Positions 16,322 through 22,984 of a DNA stretch of 64,000 bases are shown here, piece by piece. The position numbers and the translations under genes are program-made. The notes beneath the pieces were generated by a model that saw only the letters and a list, made by a program, of their open reading frames with translations, was not told where the DNA came from and searched no databases. The stretch's first letter is position 1, and each line of letters starts with the position of its first letter. Source of the stretch: Acidobacteriota bacterium (GTDB taxonomy: Bacteria; Acidobacteriota; Vicinamibacteria; Marinacidobacterales; Marinacidobacteraceae); assembly GCA_022828085.1 (NCBI GenBank), contig JAJEIY010000031.1, positions 1 through 64,000 of the forward strand, given 5' to 3'.

Positions 16322-17902
16322 TCAGGAAGCCACCGCCGGACGGCGCGAACGCCAGATCCAGAGCCCGAAGGCGCCCAGGCCGAAGAACATCACGAGCAGG
16401 CCGACCACTCCGCCGATGAACGGGACCTCCACGGCCAGCACCAGGATCCCGAGTCCGAGCGCGACCCGCCCGATCCGCTGGACGTTCGAGGAAGCGAGAC
16501 CGAGGATCGCCTGGCCGATCACCATGGCCGCGATCACCCGGGAGGCGTAGAGCAGGAACACGTAGAGCATGCCGACGGCGAACGCGAGCGGCAGGCCGAT
16601 GAAGGTGATCGCGAGCAGGATTGCCGCGAAGGGGAGTCCCACGAACAAAAGGAGTCCGAGCAGCAGTGGGGCGATGGGTCTGCCACCGATGGCGGCCATC
16701 GCTCCGAGGGGGCCGGACGCGAGCAGTACGAGCACCATCCCGAGGGCCAGTCCCATGCCCCAGCGGGTGGCAATGCTCATGACTTCGTCCCAAACGCTGG
16801 TCTCCTCGGGCTCCGGCTCGGACCACTCCACCTCCGGCGCCCCGGACTCGCGCTCGGGCTCCGAGGGGCCGGTGTAGTGGGCGTCTCCGCCGATCGACGC
16901 TCCCGAACCGAGGTGCAGTTCGTCCCCGGTGAACTTGAGATCGCCCTCGATCGGCGCGGTCACCTCCAGCCTGCTTCCCCCGGCAAGCACCGAGCCTCCG
17001 ACCGGTCCCGCCACCGTAAGGCGATCGCCCGCCATCATGACGCCGCCTCCTACGGTCGCTCCGGTGAGGATCGAGACCCGTTCTCCTCCAGCGGCCAGCC
17101 CTCGGCCGACGTCCCCCGCGATCCGGACAGTCTGGGCGGCGCCCCGAACACTGAGGCCCACGCTGCCGTCCACGATCAACTCGTTTCCGAATCCGAAGAC
17201 ATCGCCATCCACCCGGCCGCTGATGATCAGGGCGCGACCGGCGAAGTACAGATCCCCGCGCACCGTGCCGGCGACCGTGGCTTCGTCGCAGAGAAGCAGC
17301 AGGTCGTCGTCCACCACCTGTTCCGGGGCGATGCGGCACCGCGCGGACTCCCCGGCGATCACCTCAAGCGCTTCCGCCGGCGAACTGAGAGCGCCCATTC
17401 CAGGCAGGAGCGCCGCCAGCAGCAGCGGCATGACGCCGGCGCGGGGCCGGCGGATGGCGTTCGATGCCAGGGCAATACCGATGAGGGTCATGATGACGAT
17501 GCCTCCGTAGGCAATCTGAAGTCCGATCTGCTGTACGTCCAGCAGGGAGAGAAGGCGGAACCCGAGATCCGAGAGCACGGGAAGGGCGTCCGGCATCGGG
17601 GTCTCCGCCGCCGCTTCGCCGACTCCGGTAAAGAAACGCCGCACCGCGACGAGGCCCAGCGAGAGCACGAGTCCCGCGGCCACCACCCACCCGAGTTCAC
17701 GCGAGACCTCGCGCTCTCGCACCGCGTCGGGGGCCGCCGCCGCCCGGAGGACGTCGCTCTCGCGGCGGAGCCCTTCATAGAGCCGGTGGCAGGCGAAGCA
17801 GCGGGTCAGGTGCGACCGCGCCGCCGCCGCCTCGGCGCGGGGCAGCTCCTCGTCGAGCAGGGCGAGGAGTCTCAGTTCCGGGAGATGCTGCGGGTCGGCC
17901 AT
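16322..17902 (-). CDS. Anti-sigma factor fused to a bactofilin-like and multi-TM region
   Basis: A 526-residue membrane protein. Residues about 1-45 form a zinc-finger anti-sigma domain with HxxxCxxC (HLTRCFACH); TM helices follow near 70-90, 115-140 and 150-170. Residues about 180-330 are glycine/valine-rich short repeats (VAGTVRGDLYFAG, ISGRVDGDVFGFG, LTVAGPVGGSVLAGG) typical of a bactofilin-like, polymer-forming right-handed helix. Four or so TM helices follow to the C-terminus. The gene overlaps the ECF sigma gene by ATGA, so it is the partner anti-sigma. A zinc-finger anti-sigma joined to a bactofilin-like domain is unusual. Confidence 0.85.
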   Translation of the reverse strand: MADPQHLPELRLLALLDEELPRAEAAAARSHLTRCFACHRLYEGLRRESDVLRAAAAPDAVREREVSRELGWVVAAGLVLSLGLVAVRRFFTGVGEAAAETPMPDALPVLSDLGFRLLSLLDVQQIGLQIAYGGIVIMTLIGIALASNAIRRPRAGVMPLLLAALLPGMGALSSPAEALEVIAGESARCRIAPEQVVDDDLLLLCDEATVAGTVRGDLYFAGRALIISGRVDGDVFGFGNELIVDGSVGLSVRGAAQTVRIAGDVGRGLAAGGERVSILTGATVGGGVMMAGDRLTVAGPVGGSVLAGGSRLEVTAPIEGDLKFTGDELHLGSGASIGGDAHYTGPSEPERESGAPEVEWSEPEPEETSVWDEVMSIATRWGMGLALGMVLVLLASGPLGAMAAIGGRPIAPLLLGLLLFVGLPFAAILLAITFIGLPLAFAVGMLYVFLLYASRVIAAMVIGQAILGLASSNVQRIGRVALGLGILVLAVEVPFIGGVVGLLVMFFGLGAFGLWIWRSRRPAVAS

Positions 17903-18492
17903 CAGTCGATGCCCTCCCCGGCGAGCCGGTCCCGCATCCGGCGCCGTCCGCGCAGCAGCAGCACCCCCACGTTCGTGCGCGTGACGCCCAGCATGTCCGC
18001 GATCTCCTGGTAGCTGAGCCCGGCGCCGTAGCGCAGCGTGAGGGCGAAGCGCTGCCGGAGCGGCAGCCCGGAGAGCGCCTCGCGGACCCGCTCCCGCCGC
18101 TCCTCGGTGATCAGCCGCTCGAGCGGGCTCGGGGCGTCGGCGGGCAGTTGCGCCGCGCCCTCGTCGTCGAGCGGTTCCGAACGGCGGTTCTTCCGCGCCT
18201 CGTCCCAGCAGCGGTTGGCGGCGATCCGGAAGAGCCACGGCCCGAAGGGGCGCGACGAATCGAACGAATCCAGCCGGAAGCGGGTCTTCATCATGATCTC
18301 CGCGGCCAGGTCCTCGCCGGAGTCTCCGGGAAGCGTCCGGCGGCAGAACGCGAGCACCTGCGGATGGAAGTGCCGATAGAGCGCCGCCCAGGCGTCCTGG
18401 GCCGCCTGGCCGGCGGGACCAACGTCCGCACCCTGTTTGTCGGCCTCCTGGCAGGTTCGGACGAGATCCGTGATTTCCTGATCGTGGAGCAT
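17902..18492 (-). CDS. ECF-type RNA polymerase sigma factor
   Basis: A 196-residue group IV sigma factor with region 2 (about residues 28-100, including PWLFRIAANRCWDEARK) and region 4 (about 130-185, including LPLRQRFALTLRYGAGLSYQEIADMLG with the recognition helix VTRTNVGVLLLRGRRRM). No extra C-terminal domain. ATG 18492 fits the family's length; the frame stays open upstream for 70 codons without sigma homology. Its ATGA overlap with the anti-sigma gene shows a regulated pair, and an ECF-style promoter lies directly upstream. Confidence 0.92.
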   Translation of the reverse strand: MLHDQEITDLVRTCQEADKQGADVGPAGQAAQDAWAALYRHFHPQVLAFCRRTLPGDSGEDLAAEIMMKTRFRLDSFDSSRPFGPWLFRIAANRCWDEARKNRRSEPLDDEGAAQLPADAPSPLERLITEERRERVREALSGLPLRQRFALTLRYGAGLSYQEIADMLGVTRTNVGVLLLRGRRRMRDRLAGEGID

Positions 18493-18504
18493 CCCTCCGG
18501 TACC

Positions 18505-18532
18505 TATACGTCCCGGACGGGCAGACGTTACA
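18505..18532 (-). promoter_or_regulatory. Putative ECF-type autoregulatory promoter
   Basis: On the minus strand TGTAAC (18532-18527) and CGTATA (18510-18505) are separated by 16 bases, close to the TGAAAC-N16-CGTA/C pattern of many ECF sigma promoters. It ends 12 bases before the sigma start codon, so the factor probably drives its own operon. Confidence 0.55.
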
Positions 18533-18592
18533 GCGCGCGGGGCGGCCCGCCGTCCTCTGTGTGATGCTTCCCGCCCGCGGGAGGCTCCGAGA

Positions 18593-19426
18593 GTGCGCAG
18601 GTTGCTGAGGCGTTTCGCCGGCCGGTTCGTGTTGACGCTGTCCCTGGTGCTGCTGGAAGCGGCGGGCTGGACTCTTTTTCCGCTGGTCATCGGACGCGCC
18701 ATCGACAGCGTCCTGGCGGACTCGCCACGCGGCCTCTACGAGTTCGCCGCGCTCGGGATCGGCGTCATGGGCCTCGGGATCGCCCGGCGCTTCGTGGACA
18801 GCCGGGCCTATGCGCGCGTCTTCCGGCGGCTCGGCGAGGAACTCGTCGTCCGGGAACCGGGGGGCGGCGCCTCGACGAAGACGGCGCGTCTCGGGATGCT
18901 CCAGGAGTTCGTCGAGTTCTTCGAGAACCAGGTGCCGGGCCTCATCACCGGGATCATCGGTCTCGGGGGCACGCTCCTCATCCTGTCCGCGCTGAACCGG
19001 CCGGTCTTCTTCGGGTGCCTTGCGGTCACCGCGGTCAGCGCGGTTCTTTATGCCCTGACGGGAAGGCTGACCACCCGCTACAACCAGGGACTCAACGACG
19101 AGCGCGAACGGCAGGTGGACGCCGTCGAGAGCGGCGATGCGGCGCGCGTCGGCGTTCACCTCCGGGCGCTCATGCGCTGGAACATCAAGTTGTCCGACCT
19201 GGAGGCGGTCAACTTCGGGGTGGTGTGGTTGTTCCTGATGGGGTTGCTGGTGTTCTCGATCGGATCGGCGGCAGAGCGGACCGTCGAGTACGGCACCGTC
19301 TTCGCCGTCGTGATGTACGTCTTCCAGTTTACCGAGTCCGTGATCGTGCTGCCGCTCTACTACCAGCAGTGGCTGCGGCTGAGGGAGATCTCGGGCCGGC
19401 TCGGCGCGATCGGAGCGCCGGCGTAG
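18593..19426 (+). CDS. ABC transporter six-TM domain protein without ATPase
   Basis: A 277-residue integral membrane protein related to the six-helix transmembrane domain of ABC exporters. Helices lie near 8-30, 45-65, 118-135, 140-160, 205-225 and 235-255. No Walker A, signature or Walker B motif is present and no ATPase gene is adjacent, so it is a stand-alone TM domain. It could pair with an ATPase encoded elsewhere or have another role. The GTG start at 18593 has GGGAGG 8 bases upstream. It is divergent from the sigma operon. Confidence 0.75.
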   Translation: MRRLLRRFAGRFVLTLSLVLLEAAGWTLFPLVIGRAIDSVLADSPRGLYEFAALGIGVMGLGIARRFVDSRAYARVFRRLGEELVVREPGGGASTKTARLGMLQEFVEFFENQVPGLITGIIGLGGTLLILSALNRPVFFGCLAVTAVSAVLYALTGRLTTRYNQGLNDERERQVDAVESGDAARVGVHLRALMRWNIKLSDLEAVNFGVVWLFLMGLLVFSIGSAAERTVEYGTVFAVVMYVFQFTESVIVLPLYYQQWLRLREISGRLGAIGAPA

Positions 19427-19486
19427 GGTTGTCCGGCCGACCCGGAGAGCTACGCAGCGCCGCGACCGGCAGTCCGGCCGGTCACT

Positions 19487-20230
19487 TCAGGTGGTTGCCG
19501 CGAGACTGAAGTCGGCCCAGACGCCGAAGTGATCGGACATGGCTTCATCGTCCGCATTTCGCTTCGGCCAGATTCCGAACGGGATCGCCCGCCTCAGGTC
19601 CGGTGTGTGGGCGATGTGATCAATGGTCAGTCCCGGCGCCCCGGGAATCTCGCCGGCCGTAGGAATCTCCAGACCCTCGAAGGCCCTGAGCAGTGCCTCG
19701 TGTGCCTTCTTCGGCGCCCGCATCCGCGGAGTCCGCTGATTGAAATCCCCCAGGACGACCATGCGGTCCGTGGTACGCCGCCAGGGAAGCTGTTCGAACG
19801 CCTCCAGCCAGGCGTGGTGATCCTCCCAGAGCTCGCGGTCCTTGCGGCCGTTGCGAACGTGGGCGCCGTCCCAGGGAACACAAACCCCAACAACCGTCAG
19901 CGGTCCGATCGGCGACTCGGTGACTCCCTTGACGAACCGGCCCCCGGGAAAACCGGGCGAGCCAACGCAATCCGCGCCGGTCCACGGGTGTCGGCCCCAG
20001 AGCACTACTTTCCTGCGGTCCTCGCGGAGCAGGTCATAGCCCCAGTCCGTGCCGGCATCGATCACGTGGCCTTCCCCTGGCAGGAGACCGGCCGATCCTT
20101 CCGTGACGCACAGGATGTCGCACTCGGCAACCGCGATGGAGGTGCGTACGCGAACGCCCCTCGCGCTGCCGGGCACAGCCCATCCCGTGTTCCAGGTGCC
20201 GATGCGCACGGCCCCCGACCGGTCATGCAC
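19487..20230 (-). CDS. Endonuclease/exonuclease/phosphatase (EEP) family nuclease
   Basis: A 247-residue EEP-superfamily metal-dependent phosphodiesterase. Catalytic landmarks: N14 in RIGTWNTGW, E44 in LCVTEG, GDFNQR near residue 160, IDHI near 210 and the terminal MSDHFGVW motif. EEP enzymes cut DNA, RNA or phosphoinositides; the context favours a nuclease. GTG 20230 is used because the fold starts just after it; an ATG at 20299 would give a 77-base overlap with the upstream gene. Either way it overlaps the nucleotidyltransferase stop and is co-translated with it. Base composition looks less GC-rich than the flanks. Confidence 0.82.
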   Translation of the reverse strand: MHDRSGAVRIGTWNTGWAVPGSARGVRVRTSIAVAECDILCVTEGSAGLLPGEGHVIDAGTDWGYDLLREDRRKVVLWGRHPWTGADCVGSPGFPGGRFVKGVTESPIGPLTVVGVCVPWDGAHVRNGRKDRELWEDHHAWLEAFEQLPWRRTTDRMVVLGDFNQRTPRMRAPKKAHEALLRAFEGLEIPTAGEIPGAPGLTIDHIAHTPDLRRAIPFGIWPKRNADDEAMSDHFGVWADFSLAATT

Positions 20231-21023
20231 GCGAAGCGGAGACCGTGGGCCAGGCGCCGCGGACCGAGCCACGGTGGCGGGCGAGTACGCGGAACCCATC
20301 GGACGACGGATCCGGAATGACCGGATTCCCCCCCGAGTCGAGGTAGAGGCACCCGACTTCATCTGGCGGAAGGTCCGCCACCAGGGCTCGGGCGTCTTCC
20401 ATCGCGCTGAGCCACCGGCGCTTGAGGGTGCCGAGGTCGAGCGGTTCCCGGAGCGCCAGCCGGCCGAGGTCCGCGTCGGTGTAGGCCGCGTGCCGCGCCG
20501 TCTGCTCCAGCAGGAAGTCGGGGGTGTAGCCCGGATCCTGGCCGCAGGCGGCCCACGCCAGCGCTCCCAGCGACAGGTAGGTGTCGTTGCAATGGAGCAC
20601 GTCCACGAAGTCCCGGATCTCGTGACGCCCCGCCAGCGCCAGGACCTTGTTGATGGCGGCGTCGGCAACGTGCAGGCGATACCCGAACTGGTCGTCCTCC
20701 TGAATCGGATAGAACCGGAACGCGCTGTCCTGGGCCCACTCGATCCTCAGCGAGGCGGCGCCCGATCGGGTGACCGCGCGGTGAAACGCCGGGGTCCGGA
20801 GCAGCCAGGAGACTTCGTGGCCGGCTTTCCGCAGGGTTGCCGCATCCGCCTCCGCGCAGAGGGCCACGCTTTCTCCGAGATCGTGAAAGAGATCGAGATC
20901 GAGCGAGTAGCGCGGCGTCCGCTGCTCCCGGTGGAGCACCGTCGCGCCGGCGACGTAACTGTCCGGACTGCGGTTTCCCGCAATGAGGCGCAGGACCTCA
21001 ACCTGGAAGGAACCTAGCGGCAT
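20223..21023 (-). CDS. AbiEii/MNT-like nucleotidyltransferase (toxin-like)
   Basis: A 266-residue protein of the AbiEii/minimal nucleotidyltransferase type. The N-terminal part has GATVLH and the metal-binding SLDLDLFHD motif near residues 38-48; the middle has INKVLALAGRHEIRDFVDVL near 135, typical of these proteins. AbiEii-like enzymes add nucleotides to tRNA or proteins and are paired with an antitoxin. Its start overlaps the preceding small gene by 10 bases and its end overlaps the EEP nuclease gene, so three genes form one unit. Confidence 0.8.
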   Translation of the reverse strand: MPLGSFQVEVLRLIAGNRSPDSYVAGATVLHREQRTPRYSLDLDLFHDLGESVALCAEADAATLRKAGHEVSWLLRTPAFHRAVTRSGAASLRIEWAQDSAFRFYPIQEDDQFGYRLHVADAAINKVLALAGRHEIRDFVDVLHCNDTYLSLGALAWAACGQDPGYTPDFLLEQTARHAAYTDADLGRLALREPLDLGTLKRRWLSAMEDARALVADLPPDEVGCLYLDSGGNPVIPDPSSDGFRVLARHRGSVRGAWPTVSASRA

Positions 21024-21286
21024 AACCGGGCGGCGGTACGGAACCCCTTCCGTCCGCCGTGTTGCCGCAGGCCGCGGACGATCTCCGGGATGTCGTCGAG
21101 CGTTGCCACCAGATCGGGGCGGAGGTACCAGAAGCACTGCGTATGGAACGTGCGGAACGCTCGGCGCGCTTCGCGGACCCGCACCATGTCGCGCGCCTGC
21201 TCAGGGGAGAGCTCGCGGCGGCTTCGCAATCCACCCTTGCGGCCGATCCGGGCGAAGTACTCCCTGAGTGTGGAGGGTGAATCCAT
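21014..21286 (-). CDS. Small antitoxin-like protein upstream of the nucleotidyltransferase
   Basis: A 90-residue basic protein. The first half (REYFARIGRKGGLRSRREL, then SPEQARDMVRVREARRAF) resembles short GGxxR helical modules of antitoxin-like proteins; the second half (FHTQCFWYLRPDLVATLDD, then IPEIVRGLRQHGGRKGF) recalls small proteins encoded just before AbiEii-type nucleotidyltransferases. By position it is probably the antitoxin or regulator. The ATG at 21286 fits: a -10-like TAATAT ends 6 bases upstream and there is no Shine-Dalgarno, so the message may be leaderless. The family assignment is from memory and moderate. Confidence 0.75.
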   Translation of the reverse strand: MDSPSTLREYFARIGRKGGLRSRRELSPEQARDMVRVREARRAFRTFHTQCFWYLRPDLVATLDDIPEIVRGLRQHGGRKGFRTAARLCR

Positions 21287-21292
21287 GCGGGC

Positions 21293-21316
21293 ATATTAAC
21301 GTAAGCTGCTTACGTT
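21293..21316 (-). promoter_or_regulatory. Palindromic operator and -10 of the three-gene operon
   Basis: A perfect 19-bp palindrome, AACGTAAGC-A-GCTTACGTT on the minus strand, spans 21298-21316. It runs into TAATAT (21298-21293), which ends 6 bases before ATG 21286. The AT-rich patch stands out in its GC-rich surroundings. It is most simply an autoregulatory operator. Confidence 0.65.
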
Positions 21317-21589
21317 TGGGCACCGCTCGAGGTGGCCGGCTGAAACATCGCCGCACGGGTTTCGCGCCGCGGCGCGATGCCTGTTCCCACCGGAAGACGC
21401 CCCTCGCGTGTCCTCCCGCCCGCCCGGCCGGAAACGAACACTCCGCGGCGGCCGGCCGCGAATTCCGGGACGCCATGGGCACTGATCGCGGGGACCTGAA
21501 ACAAGAATGGCGAAGCGCCGCACGCGCGTGCGTCGTTGCCGTTCGGCCAATCCCTCGGACGGCGGTGCACCGCGGCGAAATGACGCCCG
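21317..21589. other. Non-coding gap
   Basis: No supported gene. The frames that are open here have no start, composition or motif that suggests a real protein, and the C-terminal peptides come from repeat copy 5. Confidence 0.55.
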
Positions 21590-21638
21590 GGAGTTTCGCC
21601 CGCTGCGCGGGCGATGCCGGTCCGGAGACCGGCGCTCC
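21590..21638 (+). repeat. Two-hairpin dispersed repeat, copy 5
   Basis: GGAGTTT, stem 1 CGCCCGC-TGC-GCGGGCG, linker AT, stem 2 GCCGGT-CCGG-AGACCGGC, then GCTCC. It ends 26 bases before the alpha/beta-hydrolase start, so it lies upstream of that gene's promoter. Confidence 0.85.
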
Positions 21639-21651
21639 GGCGCCCGTCTCC

Positions 21652-21657
21652 TAGAAT
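21652..21657 (+). promoter_or_regulatory. -10 element, leaderless spacing
   Basis: TAGAAT ends 7 bases before ATG 21665. No Shine-Dalgarno precedes the ATG. No convincing -35 is visible. Confidence 0.45.
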
Positions 21658-21664
21658 CCCGGCG

Positions 21665-22984
21665 ATGCGTGTCCTGCACCGGAGGCTGCTCATTGTCTCG
21701 GCGGTGGTCCTGGCGCTCGTTCCGGTGGGGTTCGGGATCCGGCTGCTCGACCGGATGGCGCTGGCCTACACGACCGGGCTTCGCCGGAGCGTGGACAGCC
21801 CCGGGTTCGGCGGCGTCATGCCGCCCGCCGACGGGCCGCCGCCCGGGGTGGCATTCATCGGTTTCTCCCGTCCCGCGGAGGACGCCGCGGGGTTCGTGAT
21901 GCGCCGGGTCACCGCCCAGGGCCGGGAGGCCGGACTCCGGGACGGCGACCGGGTCACCGCGGTGGACGGCGTCGCCTACCCGGACGCGCGGGAAGCGATG
22001 GGGGGACTCATCGGCACCCGGACCGCGGGCGAGACGGTGGACCTCACGGTCGTGCGGAGCGGCGAGGAACTCACGCTGCCGCTCCGCCTCTCGCGCTACG
22101 TGCGGCATCCGGGGGACCTCGGACTGCCGTTCGAGGAGGTCGCCGTCGCGTCGGGAAGCGGCCACACCCTGCGGGGGTGGTGGATCCCGCCCCCCGGGGA
22201 CAGCGACGGCCGGTCCGTGGTGTGGGTGCACGGCGCCCATTCCTCGCGCTACCAGGCGCTCGACCACGGCGCCGAGTTCCTGCACGCGCGGGGGTACGGG
22301 ATCCTCACGATGGATCTCTCGGGCCGCGGCTCGAGCGACGGCGAGTACATCACCTACACCTGGAACGAGCGGCACGACGTCCGCTCGATGGTGCGCTACC
22401 TGCGCTCGCGGCCGGACACCGACGCGTCGCGGGTGGTCGTCTTCGGGACCTCGAACGGCGCCGCCTCCGCGATCTACGCGGCTGCCGCCCTCGGCGACCT
22501 TCCCGCGCTCGCGCTCGACGCTCCCTACGCCGACCTCTGGCGGGCGGCCGGCTCCATGCTCGAAATGAGGGGAGGAATACCGGCGCTCCGGGGTCCGCTC
22601 GCGCTCTTCGTCCGGGCCAGAACCGGCCTTCGCATCCGTGAGGTCCGGCCCATCGAGGTCATCGCGGACATCCCCGGTCCCGTCCTCTTCCTGCACGGCG
22701 ACCGGGACCTGCAGGTCCCCCCGGAGCACAGCCTCGAACTCCACGAGGCCCGGATGGAAGCAGGGTTGCCCTCCCGGCGGTGGATCCTCCCGGGCGGCGA
22801 ACACGGGTTCGACGCCTATCCGCTGCCTGGAATCTTCTGGAACCGGGTCGCGGACTTTTTCGACGACGCGCTGGGCGGCCGACCTCCGGGACGGGAACTC
22901 GGTGGACCGGCTCCCGACACCCTCGACGACCCGCTCTGGACCAGTGACGGCCAGAACGGACCGGGTCGCGGAGGAACCCGTTGA
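21665..22984 (+). CDS. PDZ-domain alpha/beta-hydrolase, membrane-anchored
   Basis: A 439-residue protein: N-terminal signal anchor (about residues 8-28), a PDZ domain (about 55-140, with GFVMRRVTAQGREAGLRDGD), then an alpha/beta-hydrolase domain (about 155-415) with VWVHGAHSSR, a GRGSSDGE loop, the nucleophile elbow GTSNGA, FLHGDRDLQVP and the catalytic His in GGEHGFDAYP. A peptidase- or esterase-like function in the periplasm is likely. It is first in a run of genes with start-stop overlaps that ends with AmpG. Confidence 0.85.
   Translation: MRVLHRRLLIVSAVVLALVPVGFGIRLLDRMALAYTTGLRRSVDSPGFGGVMPPADGPPPGVAFIGFSRPAEDAAGFVMRRVTAQGREAGLRDGDRVTAVDGVAYPDAREAMGGLIGTRTAGETVDLTVVRSGEELTLPLRLSRYVRHPGDLGLPFEEVAVASGSGHTLRGWWIPPPGDSDGRSVVWVHGAHSSRYQALDHGAEFLHARGYGILTMDLSGRGSSDGEYITYTWNERHDVRSMVRYLRSRPDTDASRVVVFGTSNGAASAIYAAAALGDLPALALDAPYADLWRAAGSMLEMRGGIPALRGPLALFVRARTGLRIREVRPIEVIADIPGPVLFLHGDRDLQVPPEHSLELHEARMEAGLPSRRWILPGGEHGFDAYPLPGIFWNRVADFFDDALGGRPPGRELGGPAPDTLDDPLWTSDGQNGPGRGGTR

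Noticed and set aside
15586-21654. Peptides of the type SFARFAGDAG...TGAP at the ends of several frames
   Set aside because: They are translations of the dispersed two-hairpin repeat, not a protein family.
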